Assembly: GCF_001556185.1 (NCBI RefSeq)
Contig: NZ_LSIJ01000021.1
Coordinates: 1-64,000 of the forward strand
Reading direction: 5' to 3'
DNA length: 64,000 nt
DNA from: Sphingomonas sp. CCH10-B3
Lineage (GTDB): Bacteria > Pseudomonadota > Alphaproteobacteria > Sphingomonadales > Sphingomonadaceae
Shown in pieces: positions 17,749 to 27,459 of this stretch (position 1 is the first letter of the stretch; every line of letters starts with the position of its first letter). A program made the position numbers and the translations under genes. Under the pieces are notes generated by a model. It was not told the origin of the DNA and did no database searches. It saw only the letters and a list, made by a program, of their open reading frames with translations.

Positions 17749-19062
17749 ATGGAAACGCGTTTCGGCCGAGCCTTGGCGCGGGCCCATCCAGCCGTTTTCA
17801 CGCTGGTCGCCGGCATGGCCGGCTTTTGCGCCTATTCGGCGATGTATTCGTTTCGCAAGCCCTTCACCGCCGCGACTTACGAGCAGGTGGCGGGTTGGCC
17901 GTTCGTGCTCGATTACAAGATCGCGCTGATCCTGGCGCAGGTCGCTGGCTATGCGCTGTCGAAGTTCATCGGCGTCAAGGTGATTTCGGAGATCGATCCG
18001 CGTCGCCGCGCCACCGCAATCCTTGCGCTGATCGGCCTGTCGTGGCTCGCGCTGATCGGCTTTGCGCTGATCCCCGCACCGTGGAACGTCGCGATGCTGT
18101 TCCTGAACGGCGTGCCGCTGGGGATGATCTGGGGCCTCGTCTTCGGCTTCATGGAAGGGCGGCGCGTGTCCGAAGTGCTGGCGTCGATGCTGTGTGCGAG
18201 CTTCATCGTCTCGTCGGGCGTCGTCAAATCGGTCGGCACCTGGTTGATGCAGAGTGTCGATGTCGATCGTTTCTGGATGCCTGCGGCCACCGGCGCATTG
18301 TTCCTGCCGTTGTTGCTCGGCTCGGTTTGGGTGCTGCGCCGCCTGCCCCCGCCCAGCCCGGCTGACGAAGCCGCGCGTGTCCGTCGCGCGCCGATGACGG
18401 CGGCGGAACGCGCAAGCTTCCTGCGCGCCTTTGCGCCGGGAATTTTCGCGATTGTCGTAGCCTATGTGCTGCTCAATGCCTTTCGCGATTTCCGCGACAA
18501 TTTCGCCCCCGAAATCTGGACCGCGCTTGGCTATGGCGGCCAGGCTGCCGTGTTTTCGCTTAGCGAGTTGCCGGTTGCGCTGTTCGCGCTGGCGGGGCTG
18601 GCGCTTGTCATCGTCATTCGCGACAACCGGCACGCGCTGGCGGTCATCCACGCGATGATGGCGGGCGGTTTCGCGCTGGTTGGGCTATCGACGCTGGCGT
18701 TTCAGGCGCATCTGATCGCGCCACTGCCGTGGATGATCCTCGCTGGGTCTGGGCTCTATCTGGCCTATAATCCGGTCAACGCCGTGCTGTTCGACCGGCT
18801 GATCGCCGCGAGCGGTCGCGTCGCGAATGCCGGCTTCCTGCTGTATGTCGCGGACTCGTTCGGCTACCTGGGCAGCGTCGCGCTGCTGCTGTGGCGGAAT
18901 TTCGGGCAAGCATCGCTCGACTGGCTGCAGTTCTTCATCGCGGCCGCCTATGCGACCAGCATCGTCGGAACCGTGCTGACGATCTTTGCCGGGATCTACC
19001 TCCACCGGCGCACGGCAGCCCTTGCGGCGGCGCCGTCAGCCGCTGTGCCCGCGCAGGGTTGA
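17749..19062 (+). CDS. Polytopic membrane protein, MFS-like (DUF5690 type)
   Basis: A 437-aa integral membrane protein with about 12 hydrophobic segments and an MFS-like layout: SAMYSFRKPFTAATY after the first helix, then a basic loop IDPRRRATAI between helices. It resembles organophosphate-type MFS antiporters only loosely and fits the DUF5690 family better. The ATG at 17749 is preceded by a GTGGGG stretch; a GTG at 17719 would add ten residues. The next two genes encode phosphonate-catabolism-type enzymes, so uptake or export of a phosphonate is a reasonable guess but nothing in the sequence proves the substrate. Confidence 0.75.
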   Translation: METRFGRALARAHPAVFTLVAGMAGFCAYSAMYSFRKPFTAATYEQVAGWPFVLDYKIALILAQVAGYALSKFIGVKVISEIDPRRRATAILALIGLSWLALIGFALIPAPWNVAMLFLNGVPLGMIWGLVFGFMEGRRVSEVLASMLCASFIVSSGVVKSVGTWLMQSVDVDRFWMPAATGALFLPLLLGSVWVLRRLPPPSPADEAARVRRAPMTAAERASFLRAFAPGIFAIVVAYVLLNAFRDFRDNFAPEIWTALGYGGQAAVFSLSELPVALFALAGLALVIVIRDNRHALAVIHAMMAGGFALVGLSTLAFQAHLIAPLPWMILAGSGLYLAYNPVNAVLFDRLIAASGRVANAGFLLYVADSFGYLGSVALLLWRNFGQASLDWLQFFIAAAYATSIVGTVLTIFAGIYLHRRTAALAAAPSAAVPAQG

Positions 19063-19125
19063 TCGAAGTCGAGGGCAATCGATCGGTAGCCGCCGCGAAG
19101 GCGATGATGGCGTGAGGAGATTGAA

Positions 19126-20253
19126 GTGCAGCACAGCCGTTACGACGTGGCGATCGTCGGCACCGGAATCGTCGGGCTGGCGCATGCGTTGGCGGCGGTC
19201 CGGGCGGGGTCGCGCGTTGTTGTCATCGATCGTGACGCGCAAGCGAATGGCGCGTCGATCCGCAACTTCGGGTTCGTGACGGTCACCGGGCAGGAGCAGG
19301 GCGCGGTGTGGCGCCGCGCGCGCCGCTCCCGCGACATCTGGCTCGAGATTGCCGGACCCGCCGGAATCGCGATCGAGCATCACGGGCTCGCGATGATCGC
19401 GCAGCGACCCGAAGCGCACGCCGTCTGCGCGGCGTTTCTTGCGACTGACATGGCCGAGGGATGCGCGTGGCACGACGGCGCAGCCGCCCGCCGCCTGCTG
19501 GGCGACATCCATCCCGCGCGGCTTGAAGGCGTGCTGACGAGCAGCGTCGATATCCGCGTCGAATCGCGCACTGCCATCCCCAAGCTCGCGGCTTGGCTGC
19601 ACGAGCGGCACGGCGTCGCCTTCTTGCGCGGCGTCGCTGTCCGGGAGGTCGCTACTGGTGCGGTGCAGACCACCCTAGGGACAATCGGCGCCGACACCAT
19701 CATCGTCTGTCCGGGCGATGATCTCGTCACGCTCTTCCCTGATGCGCTCGCCGGCATCACGCGCTGCAAGCTCCAGATGCTGCGGCTGGCGGCGCCCGGC
19801 TATCGCTTGCCCGCCGCGATCATGTCCGACCTCAGCCTGGTCCGCTATCTCGGCTATGCCGCGCTGCCCGCGACAACACCCCTGCGCGCGCGGCTCGACG
19901 CCGAACAGGGCGATCACCTCGCACAGGGCATCCACCTGATCGTCACTCAGTCAGCCGACGGCAGTCTGGTGGTCGGCGACAGCCACCATTATGCGCCGAC
20001 CCCGGACCCGTTCGGCGATGCGCGCGTCGAAGCGTTGATTCTCGACGAATTCCGCGCGGTTTTCGGCACCGTGCCGCCCGTGATCGAGCGCTGGACCGGG
20101 ACCTATGCCTCGGCCGATCGCCACAGCCATGTCTGCCAGCCGCTGCCCGGCGTGCATCTGGTCGTCGTGACCAGCGGCACCGGCGCGTCGACGGCCTTTG
20201 CGCTGGCCGAGGAAGTCCTTGCCAAAATTGCCAACGAAGGAAGTGCCGCATGA
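19126..20253 (+). CDS. FAD-dependent oxidoreductase, TIGR03364 (phosphonate-associated) type
   Basis: A 375-aa flavoprotein of the DAO/glycine-oxidase superfamily. The FAD dinucleotide loop VAIVGTGIVGLAHA is at residues 8-21, followed by VVVIDRD and the family-typical GASIRNFGFVTVTGQ. The C-terminus holds GTYASADRHSHVCQPL and VTSGTGASTAFALAEEV, the second FAD contact. It starts with GTG at 19126, with GAGGAG six bases upstream. TIGR03364 proteins cluster with 2-aminoethylphosphonate genes and are thought to oxidise amino- or N-alkyl-aminophosphonates. Here the stop overlaps the phosphonoacetaldehyde hydrolase start (ATGA), so it probably makes phosphonoacetaldehyde. Its exact amine substrate is inferred. 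Confidence 0.8.
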   Translation: MQHSRYDVAIVGTGIVGLAHALAAVRAGSRVVVIDRDAQANGASIRNFGFVTVTGQEQGAVWRRARRSRDIWLEIAGPAGIAIEHHGLAMIAQRPEAHAVCAAFLATDMAEGCAWHDGAAARRLLGDIHPARLEGVLTSSVDIRVESRTAIPKLAAWLHERHGVAFLRGVAVREVATGAVQTTLGTIGADTIIVCPGDDLVTLFPDALAGITRCKLQMLRLAAPGYRLPAAIMSDLSLVRYLGYAALPATTPLRARLDAEQGDHLAQGIHLIVTQSADGSLVVGDSHHYAPTPDPFGDARVEALILDEFRAVFGTVPPVIERWTGTYASADRHSHVCQPLPGVHLVVVTSGTGASTAFALAEEVLAKIANEGSAA

Positions 20254-21062
20254 CTCATTCGGTGAAAGCTGTGGTGCTCGACTGGGCCGGCACGATGATC
20301 GACCATGGCAGCCGCGCGCCAGTGCTGGCGCTGCAAATGGCCTTTGCCGAGGCAGGGCTGAGCATCACGGAGGCGGAAGCGCGCGCCGACATGGGGCGGG
20401 CCAAGCGCGATCATATCCGCGCGCTGCTCGCCATGCCGCGGATCGCCGCTGGCTGGCAGGACCTGCATGGTCAAGCGCCGACCGAGGCCGATGTGAGCGC
20501 CCTGCATGACGCGGTCGAACCGATGATGCGCGTCACCGCCAGCGATTGTGCCGCGCTGATCCCCGGCGCGGCAGCGCTCGCGGCGCAACTGCGCGACGTG
20601 GGCATTCGGATCGGCTCGTGCACGGGCTACACCCGTCCGATGATGGCCGACATCCTGCCGCTCGCCGCCGAGCAGGGCTATGCGCCCGAAGTCGTGATCT
20701 GTTCGGGCGAAACGCCGGCGGGCCGGCCCTCCCCGCTGATGCTGTGGAAGGCGCTGGTCGAACTCGGCACCTGGCCGGCCTGGGCGTGCATCAAGGTTGA
20801 TGATGCGCCCGTCGGGATTGGCGAAGGGCGCGCGGCAGGCGCCTGGACGGTCGGAGTTGCTGCCTCGGGCAATAGCGTCGGGCTCGATTATGAAGCACTC
20901 CACGCGCTTTCGCCCGAAGACCGCGCCGCCGCGATCGCACGTTCGGCGACGGTGCTGGACCAGGCGGGCGCCGATTATGTCATCGACAGCGTCGCTGATC
21001 TCTGGCCGGTGATCGACACGATCGCCCGCCGCATCGACAATGGCGAGCGCCCTCGCCCCTGA
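20250..21062 (+). CDS. phnX: Phosphonoacetaldehyde hydrolase (phosphonatase)
   Basis: A 270-aa HAD-superfamily enzyme that cleaves the C-P bond of phosphonoacetaldehyde to acetaldehyde and phosphate. The nucleophile is D11 in VVLDWAGTMIDHG, with the phosphonatase-type Ala at position 13 instead of the second Asp of ordinary HAD phosphatases. K52 in MGRAKRDHIRALL is the Schiff-base lysine of the cap domain. GSCTGYTRPMM is HAD motif II and VKVDDAP-like VDDAPVGIGEGRAAG is motif III/IV. Length matches the family. It overlaps the upstream oxidoreductase by four bases. PhnW, the usual transaminase partner, is absent from the window. Confidence 0.93.
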   Translation: MTHSVKAVVLDWAGTMIDHGSRAPVLALQMAFAEAGLSITEAEARADMGRAKRDHIRALLAMPRIAAGWQDLHGQAPTEADVSALHDAVEPMMRVTASDCAALIPGAAALAAQLRDVGIRIGSCTGYTRPMMADILPLAAEQGYAPEVVICSGETPAGRPSPLMLWKALVELGTWPAWACIKVDDAPVGIGEGRAAGAWTVGVAASGNSVGLDYEALHALSPEDRAAAIARSATVLDQAGADYVIDSVADLWPVIDTIARRIDNGERPRP

Positions 21063-21066
21063 CCGG

Positions 21067-21801
21067 TCAGGCGGCCGCTTCGATGATCGGCACGAATTTG
21101 GCGGCAGTCAGGCTCGCCCCGCCCACCAGCACGCCGTCGACGTCGCCGACCGCGAGAATCTCGCCGATATTCGCGGCCGTCACCGACCCGCCATAGAGCA
21201 GCCGCACGCCATCAGCCGCGTTACCGATCAACATGCGCAGCTTTGCGCGCGCGATTGCGTGAATCTCGCCGATCTCGTCCATCGTCGGGGTGCGTCCCGT
21301 GCCGATCGCCCAACGGGGTTCGTAGGCGAGCGTCAGCCAGTCGCCCGCGGCCTCATCAGGGACCGATTTTTCGATCTGTGCCTGCACCACTCGCGCTGCC
21401 CGCCCGGCGTCGCGCTCGGCCTCGGTCTCGCCGACGCAGAGGATCACGGACAGGCCGTGGCGACGCGCGGCCATGGCCTTTGCCCAAACATCCTGGCTGG
21501 TCTCGCCCTGATCGCCGCGCCGTTCGCTGTGGCCGACGATGGTGAAGCGCGCACCGGCTTCCTTGACCATGGCGGCCGAGATGCAGCCGGTGTGGGCGCC
21601 GCTGTCCTGCGCGTGGACATCCTGCGCCCCGATCGCCAGCGTCGGCACGCGCGCGGCGGCAGGCGCAATCAAGGTTGTGGGCACCGCCACCATCACATCG
21701 ACTGCAGGATGCGCCAAGGTCGCACTGGAAATGGCATCAAGCTCGTGCAGCGCCGCGAGGTTGCCATTCATCTTCCAGTTTCCGGCAATCAACCGCCGCA
21801 T
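21067..21801 (-). CDS. tpiA: Triosephosphate isomerase
   Basis: A 244-aa TIM-barrel enzyme interconverting dihydroxyacetone phosphate and glyceraldehyde 3-phosphate. Catalytic residues are K10 (GNWKMN), H91 (IVGHSERR) and E161 (AYEPRWAIGTG); the phosphate-binding LLYGGSV is near the C-terminus. The start at 21801 gives the family's usual N-terminus (RRLIAGNWKMNG). An in-frame ATG 20 codons upstream is less likely. It is convergent with phnX, four bases from its stop, and divergent from ppiD. Confidence 0.97.
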   Translation of the reverse strand: MRRLIAGNWKMNGNLAALHELDAISSATLAHPAVDVMVAVPTTLIAPAAARVPTLAIGAQDVHAQDSGAHTGCISAAMVKEAGARFTIVGHSERRGDQGETSQDVWAKAMAARRHGLSVILCVGETEAERDAGRAARVVQAQIEKSVPDEAAGDWLTLAYEPRWAIGTGRTPTMDEIGEIHAIARAKLRMLIGNAADGVRLLYGGSVTAANIGEILAVGDVDGVLVGGASLTAAKFVPIIEAAA

Positions 21802-21926
21802 GCTGTTTTCCCTTTTGACTGAGCGTTCAGCGTCCCCGATAGCGCGCAACCGCCATCGCACAAGCTTGAAGCTGCCCGCGACCGCCCCTAAAGCGGAGCG
21901 CCATTCGCCTATTCCAGAAAGATCGC

Positions 21927-23879
21927 ATGCTCAGTTTCTTCCGCCGCCTGATCAACTCGCGCCTTGGCGTGGCCATAACGATGCTGGCCATTGCGATGCT
22001 GGTGGTGCTGTTCGCGCTGAGCGACATTTCGAGCTGGCGCGATGGCGCCGGGTCAGGAAAGGACAGCGCGCCGATCGCCAAAGTCGGGCCGACGACCATC
22101 ACAGCGGGCGAACTCGCGCGCCGGGTCAAGGCCGACGTCGAGAATTTCCGCGCACAACAGCCAACGCTTACCGTGCAGCAATTCATTGACGGCGGCGGGT
22201 TTGAGGGCACGGTGGACCGTCTGATCGATGGTCAGGTGCTCGAACAATTCGCCCGGCGCCACGGCATGACGGTGTCGAAACAGGCGATCGACACGCGGCT
22301 TGCGGCGATTCCGCAGTTGCAGGGCATCGACGGCAAGTTCGACCAGAAAGTGTACGAACAATTGCTTGCCCAGCGGCGGCTGACCGATGCCGACATCCGC
22401 ACCGATATTGCCCGCAGCATCTTGATCGAACAGCTGACCGCGCCGACCAGTGGCGCCGGCCAGGTGCCGGTGAAGGTTGCCCAGCCCTATGCCGATCTGC
22501 TGCTCGAAAAGCGGCGCGGGTCGATCGCCTTCATCCCGACGCGCGCGATTGGCGCCGGCGCGCTGCCGACCGCCGACGAGCTTCGGACCTTTTACAAGCG
22601 GAACACCGCGCGCTACATCATCCCCGAGCGGCGCGCGATCCGATATGCGCTGGTTTCGCCCGATACGCTGAAGGCCAGTGCGGCACCGACCGAGGCCGAG
22701 ATCGCTGCCGCCTATCGCGCGCAGGCAGCCCGTTTTGCCGCAACCGAGAAGCGCAGCATTTCACAAGTGGTGCTCGCCGACAAGGCAGCCGCTGATGCCT
22801 TTGCCGCCAAGGTGAAGGCAGGGACGCCAATCGACAATGCGGCCAAGGCGCTTGGCCTTTCGGCTGCCAAGCTGCCCGGTGTCGAGCGCAAGGCCTATGC
22901 CGGTGCCTCGGGTCCCGAGCTTGCGGCGCAGGTGTTCGGTGCGGCGAAGGGTGCGACGCTCGGCCCGGTCAAGGCACCGCTCGGCTGGACGGTCGCGCAT
23001 GTCGATGAAGTCGAAACGGTTGCGGCCAAGACGCTCGATCAGGTTCGCGGTGAGCTGACCAAGGAAGTTGCGGCCACCAAGACGCAGCGGGCGATGGCTG
23101 ATCTGTCCAACCGGATCAACGACGCGGTCGACGCGCGCGCAACCTTTGCCAAGATCGTTGCCGACAACAAGCTGACGACGATGACGACCGCACCGCTGCT
23201 CGCCGATGGCACCGATCCGGCCAACCCGGCGGCCAAGCCCGATCCCGCGCTCGCCCCGCTGATGAAGGCGGCGTTTGCGGCACAGGCCAGCGACGGCCCG
23301 CAGGTCGTTGCCACCAGCGCCGACGGCGCCTTTGCCGTTGTCGCGGTCGATAAGGTTGTCGCCGCCGCGCCGCCGCCGCCGGAAGAGCTGCGCCAAGCGA
23401 TCGCCCGCGACTTCACGATCGATCGCGCGCGCCGGGCCGCTCGCGTCGTCGCAGTCGATGTGGTTCGCAAGGTTAATGGCGGCACGCCGTTCGCCGAGGC
23501 GCTGAAGGCAACCAAGCTGTCGCTGCCCGCGATCGAGCCTGCTGCGGCCAGCCGCGCCCAGCTACAGGCGTCGGGGCAGAACGCGCCGCCCCCGCTCGCG
23601 CTGATGTTCACGCTCGCCCCGCGCACTGCCAAGATTCTTGAGGCGCCCAACGCAGCTGGCTGGCTCATCGTCTATCTCGACGCGATCGAGCCCGGCGACG
23701 CGCGCGGCAAGCCCGAGGTTGTCCGCGCCCAGCAGAACGATCTCGCCCGCGTGCTCGGCACGGAATATGTCCGCCAGTTCATCGCCGCGATGCGCGCCGA
23801 AATCGGCGTCACCAAGCACGACGATGTGATCGCTCGGGTGCGGCGAGAGCTGCTCGGCACGACTGGCACGGCACCCTGA
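21927..23879 (+). CDS. ppiD: Periplasmic chaperone/peptidyl-prolyl isomerase PpiD-like (SurA N-terminal)
   Basis: A 650-aa membrane-anchored folding factor. A short cytoplasmic start (MLSFFRRLINSRLG) is followed by one membrane helix at about residues 14-33, then a SurA-N-like domain (ITAGELARRVKADVENFRAQ ... VDRLIDGQVLEQFARRHG) and a parvulin-like region around residues 255-370 (EKRSISQVVLADKAAADAFA, GPVKAPLGWTVAHVDEV). The C-terminal half is a further SurA/PpiD-like repeat. It acts at the periplasmic face of the inner membrane on newly exported proteins. It is followed five bases later by trpE on the same strand, an order common in sphingomonads. Confidence 0.9.
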   Translation: MLSFFRRLINSRLGVAITMLAIAMLVVLFALSDISSWRDGAGSGKDSAPIAKVGPTTITAGELARRVKADVENFRAQQPTLTVQQFIDGGGFEGTVDRLIDGQVLEQFARRHGMTVSKQAIDTRLAAIPQLQGIDGKFDQKVYEQLLAQRRLTDADIRTDIARSILIEQLTAPTSGAGQVPVKVAQPYADLLLEKRRGSIAFIPTRAIGAGALPTADELRTFYKRNTARYIIPERRAIRYALVSPDTLKASAAPTEAEIAAAYRAQAARFAATEKRSISQVVLADKAAADAFAAKVKAGTPIDNAAKALGLSAAKLPGVERKAYAGASGPELAAQVFGAAKGATLGPVKAPLGWTVAHVDEVETVAAKTLDQVRGELTKEVAATKTQRAMADLSNRINDAVDARATFAKIVADNKLTTMTTAPLLADGTDPANPAAKPDPALAPLMKAAFAAQASDGPQVVATSADGAFAVVAVDKVVAAAPPPPEELRQAIARDFTIDRARRAARVVAVDVVRKVNGGTPFAEALKATKLSLPAIEPAAASRAQLQASGQNAPPPLALMFTLAPRTAKILEAPNAAGWLIVYLDAIEPGDARGKPEVVRAQQNDLARVLGTEYVRQFIAAMRAEIGVTKHDDVIARVRRELLGTTGTAP

Positions 23880-23884
23880 CCGCG

Positions 23885-25396
23885 ATGGCGGGAAGTACGG
23901 CGAACGGCGTTGCCGCGGCGCGCACCGCGCTTGCCGCCGGGCGTCCGGCGCTGTTGTGGCATCGCCAGAGCGCCGACACCGACACGCCGGTTGCGGCCGC
24001 ACTCAAGCTGATCGAGCCCGGGCGCGGCGATTTCCTGCTCGAATCGGTTGAAGGCGGCGCCATCCGTGGCCGTCACAGCCTGATCGGCCTTGCCCCCGAC
24101 CTAGTTTTCCGCGCGGCCGGAGAAAGGGCCGAGATCAACTCGCAGTGGCTGACCGATCGTGACGCCTTTGCGCCCTGCCCGCAACCGACGCTGGCGGCGC
24201 TGCGCACACTGGTTGCCGACTGCCTGATGGACGTGCCCCCCGAACTTCCGCGCGCGCTGGCCTGTCTGGTCGGCTATTTCGGATATGAAACGGTCGGTCT
24301 GGTCGAGCGGCTAACGCGCGCGGCGGGTCCCGGACTTGGCTTGCCCGACATGATGTTCGTGCGGCCGACGGTGATCCTGATCTTCGACCGGCTGGCGGAC
24401 GCGCTGTTCATCGTCGCGCCGGTCTGGCCAGGCGGCGATCCAGACCATGTGATCACGGCGGCAGCCGAGCGCATCGAGGCTACCGCGGCTCGGCTCGCGA
24501 CCACCCCGGTGCCGCCGCCTGTCCGTGCCGAAATCCACGACATTGTGCTGACCCCGGTGCTGCCTGCCGGACGCTATGGCGAGATGGTCGCAGCCGCCAA
24601 GGACTACATCGTTGCGGGCGACATTTTTCAGGTCGTCCTCGCGCAGCGTTTCACCGCGCCCTTCGCGCTGCCGCCGATCGAGCTTTACCGCTCGCTGCGG
24701 CGCGTGAACCCCTCCCCCTTTCTCTACCACCTCGACCTGCCGGGCTTTGCGCTGACTGGATCGAGCCCCGAAATCCTCGTGCGCGTGCGCGATGGCGAGA
24801 TCACGATCCGCCCGATCGCGGGCACACGTCCACGTGGCGCAACCCCAGCCGAGGACGAAGCCAACCGCGCGAGCCTGCTGGCGGACCCGAAGGAGCGCGC
24901 CGAGCATCTGATGCTGCTCGACCTCGGTCGCAACGATGCCGGGCGCGTGGCAACCGCAGGGTCGGTCCGCGTCACCGACAGCTATGGCGTCGAATTCTAC
25001 AGCCATGTCATGCACATCGTCTCGAACGTCGTCGGCACACTCGATCCGCGCCACGACGCGATCGACGCTCTGTTCGCAGGTTTCCCCGCAGGCACGGTCA
25101 GCGGCGCGCCGAAAGTGCGTGCGTGCGAGATCATCGCCGAACTCGAGCCCGAAGCGCGCGGCGCCTACGCAGGTGGCGTCGGCTATTTCTCGCCCGATGG
25201 ATCGATGGATTCGTGCATCGTCCTGCGCACCGCCGTGGTGAAGGACGGCATGATGCACGCGCAAGCGGGCGCCGGCATCGTCGCCGACAGCGACCCGGCG
25301 TATGAGCAGCGCGAATGCGAAGCGAAAGCGGGCGCGCTGCTGGCAGCGGCGCGCGAGGCGATGGCGCGCGCGGGCGGGGTCGGCTTCGGGCAGTAG
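23885..25396 (+). CDS. trpE: Anthranilate synthase component I
   Basis: A 503-aa chorismate-utilising enzyme that makes anthranilate with TrpG. The N-terminal FLLESVEGG contains the tryptophan feedback-binding LLES motif. The catalytic C-terminal half has IRPIAGTRPRGATPAEDE, HLMLLDLGRND, EFYSHVMHIVSNV and AGTVSGAPKVRA. It directly follows ppiD (gap of five bases), and trpG lies about 2 kb further on after three unrelated genes, so the trp genes are split by an insertion of other functions. No leader peptide or attenuator was seen. Confidence 0.97.
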   Translation: MAGSTANGVAAARTALAAGRPALLWHRQSADTDTPVAAALKLIEPGRGDFLLESVEGGAIRGRHSLIGLAPDLVFRAAGERAEINSQWLTDRDAFAPCPQPTLAALRTLVADCLMDVPPELPRALACLVGYFGYETVGLVERLTRAAGPGLGLPDMMFVRPTVILIFDRLADALFIVAPVWPGGDPDHVITAAAERIEATAARLATTPVPPPVRAEIHDIVLTPVLPAGRYGEMVAAAKDYIVAGDIFQVVLAQRFTAPFALPPIELYRSLRRVNPSPFLYHLDLPGFALTGSSPEILVRVRDGEITIRPIAGTRPRGATPAEDEANRASLLADPKERAEHLMLLDLGRNDAGRVATAGSVRVTDSYGVEFYSHVMHIVSNVVGTLDPRHDAIDALFAGFPAGTVSGAPKVRACEIIAELEPEARGAYAGGVGYFSPDGSMDSCIVLRTAVVKDGMMHAQAGAGIVADSDPAYEQRECEAKAGALLAAAREAMARAGGVGFGQ

Positions 25397-25453
25397 ATTC
25401 GCTGGTGACGCCACCGCGGCCAAGCGCCCCGCAACAGCAAGCGACGTGTGACG

Positions 25454-25777
25454 TTACCTTTCGCCCGACAACGCTTCGAAATCCGGCATTTCACCAACGG
25501 TAACGACGGGGAGCTCGCTTGCTGCCGCCAAAGCCGTCGGGTCGCTCTCGATCCAATGCGCGAAGCCCGCGTCGGCCCAGGAATAATCATCCTTGTCTGC
25601 AAACAGCCAACAAACGAATCGCTCGGCGACAACTCGGCCCCAGTTCAGCGCATCGTCATCGGACTGGCTGACAATCCAGACGCCCGCGCTCGATTCATCG
25701 TCCCAGCCATGACGGGCATTTTGGTCCGCTTCAGCCGGGGACTCGTAGCCGAACATGAAGAGCCGTTTGATGAGCAT
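25454..25777 (-). CDS. Conserved hypothetical protein, acidic and Trp-rich
   Basis: A protein of up to 107 aa; the true start may be the ATG eight codons in, giving MFGYESPAEADQNARHGWDD. It is acidic, with several Trp residues (GVWIV, NWGRVVAERFVCWLF, YSWADAGFAHWI). Composition and a long open frame on the strand opposite to trpE support a real gene. It has no signal peptide or membrane segment, and I do not recognise a family. It could be a small cytosolic immunity- or regulatory-type protein, but that is a guess. Confidence 0.6.
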   Translation of the reverse strand: MLIKRLFMFGYESPAEADQNARHGWDDESSAGVWIVSQSDDDALNWGRVVAERFVCWLFADKDDYSWADAGFAHWIESDPTALAAASELPVVTVGEMPDFEALSGER

Positions 25778-25855
25778 GGGATACCGTTCTCATCGCCGTG
25801 GCTGAAGTCAATGAATAGCGCTCCGCCTGATGCCGAGGCAACGGCCACGCAGAGC

Positions 25856-26263
25856 TCACCGCTCGCCCACCGCATCCTTTTTCGCCTGGCGCCGCTCGGC
25901 CGCCCAGTTCTGGATCATCTGCTGCACACAACCGCTGAAACCTGCCGAGCCGACCACCGAGCAGCTCCCCGGCACGGCGCCATTGACGCGGCTGACCTGA
26001 TCGATCGTCTCGACGCGGTTTACCCAGCTGTTTGACGCCGGGGTATAGGGCGCCTGACGGAATTCACGCGGGATGCGGTAAGGCGCCTCGATCGGCGCAC
26101 AGACTACGACCTCGTTCGCGTCGCGCGCCGGCGGGCAGGTCTCGCCCGGCTTTAGCAGGATCGAGCGGATGCGCTCGGGCGGCTGGCTCTGGAGGCTCGC
26201 ATCCTGCGCGACGGCGGCAACCGGCAGCGACAGCAGCACGGCAATCATCAACGGTCGCAACAT
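25856..26263 (-). CDS. Secreted hypothetical protein
   Basis: A 135-aa protein with a clear Sec signal peptide (LRPLMIAVLLSLPVAAVAQ, cleavage after VAQ or AVA). The mature part begins DASLQSQPPERIRSILLKPG and contains ETCPPA, VVVCAPIEAPYRIPREFR, and a CSVVGSAGFSGCVQQMI pair of cysteines, so disulfides are likely. GAGGAG lies seven bases before the ATG at 26263, which fixes the start; an upstream in-frame ATG lacks such a site. I know similar CAPIEAPYRIP-containing proteins from sphingomonads but they have no assigned function. Confidence 0.75.
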   Translation of the reverse strand: MLRPLMIAVLLSLPVAAVAQDASLQSQPPERIRSILLKPGETCPPARDANEVVVCAPIEAPYRIPREFRQAPYTPASNSWVNRVETIDQVSRVNGAVPGSCSVVGSAGFSGCVQQMIQNWAAERRQAKKDAVGER

Positions 26264-26364
26264 CGCATATCTCCTCGGTAGGGCGACAGCCTCGCATATC
26301 GGTTCTTTCATACGGCTGAACAAGCCGCGCTTGACCGGGCACGGGGCATTGATACGCTCGCGGC

Positions 26365-27459
26365 ATGTTCCGCCTGATCCTCGCGCTGGCTGCGCTCATC
26401 GCGTCCCCTGCCCTTGCGGCGCCCTGGCCCACGACCGAAGGCGATTTTGTCGCGCGCGATGTCCGCTTCGGGACGGGCGAGACCATGGCCGAAGTCCGCA
26501 TCCATTATACGACGCTCGGCACGCCGCACCGCGACGCGAAGGGGCAGATCGACAATGCCGTGATGGTGCTCCACGGCACCGGCGGCTCGGGCAAGAATTT
26601 CCTCGTGCCGCAGTTCGCCGACGAACTTTACGGCCCCGGCGCGCCGCTCGATCTCGCCAATACCTATGTGATCCTGCCCGACAATATCGGCCATGGCGGA
26701 TCGTCCAAGCCGAGCGACGGGCTGCGAATGGCCTTCCCGCGCTATGATTACGACGACATGGTCGCGCTCCAGCACCTGCTGCTGGTCGAAGGGCTGGGCA
26801 TCACCCGGCTCAAGCTGATCCTCGGCACGTCGATGGGCTGCATGCACGCGTTCGTCTGGGGCGAGACTTTCCCCGGTTTCGCCGAGCGGCTCGCGCCGTT
26901 CGCATGCAATCCGGTGCCGCTTGCCGGGCGTAACCGGATGTGGCGCAAGATGGCGATCGACGCGATCAAGGCCGATCCCGCATGGGCCAACGGCGCCTAC
27001 ACCTCCCAGCCCGCTGCCGGGGTGCGGACCGTCGCCGATCTGCTGATCCTTGCCGGGCTCAACCCGATCGCCGCGCAGACGCAATTCCCGACCCGCGCCG
27101 CGACCGAGGCCGCGCTCGACACCGCCTTTGCGCGAGCGAGCCGGATCGACGCCAATGATGCGCTCTATTACATCGACTCCTCGCGCAACTATGATCCGTC
27201 GGGCGCGCTAGAAAAGATCACGGTGCCGGTCCTGTGGATTAATTCGGCCGATGATTTCATCAACCCGCCCGAACTCGGTTTCGCGGAGAAGGCGGTCAGG
27301 CGGATGCCGCGCGCCCGCTTCATCCTGATCCCCGCGAGTGCCGACACCAAGGGGCATGGCACGCACACCTGGGCCAAATTCTGGAAAGCCGATCTCGCCA
27401 AACTGCTCGCCCAGAAAGCCTTTGGGCCACCCCTTCCCCCGGCTGCCGCTGCCCGCTAA
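26365..27459 (+). CDS. Exported alpha/beta hydrolase, homoserine O-acetyltransferase-like
   Basis: A 364-aa protein with an N-terminal signal peptide (about residues 1-18, ending SPALA). The hydrolase fold is marked by [14 protein letters not shown] (oxyanion strand), the nucleophile elbow [11 protein letters not shown] with S156, an acidic residue region [14 protein letters not shown] and the histidine segment [11 protein letters not shown]. The overall pattern follows the MetX/homoserine O-acetyltransferase family, but a signal peptide is not expected for MetX, so this is probably an extracytoplasmic hydrolase of unknown substrate. It precedes trpG by 26 bp on the same strand. Confidence 0.85.
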   Translation: MFRLILALAALIASPALAAPWPTTEGDFVARDVRFGTGETMAEVRIHYTTLGTPHRDAKGQIDNAVMVLHGTGGSGKNFLVPQFADELYGPGAPLDLANTYVILPDNIGHGGSSKPSDGLRMAFPRYDYDDMVALQHLLLVEGLGITRLKLILGTSMGCMHAFVWGETFPGFAERLAPFACNPVPLAGRNRMWRKMAIDAIKADPAWANGAYTSQPAAGVRTVADLLILAGLNPIAAQTQFPTRAATEAALDTAFARASRIDANDALYYIDSSRNYDPSGALEKITVPVLWINSADDFINPPELGFAEKAVRRMPRARFILIPASADTKGHGTHTWAKFWKADLAKLLAQKAFGPPLPPAAAAR

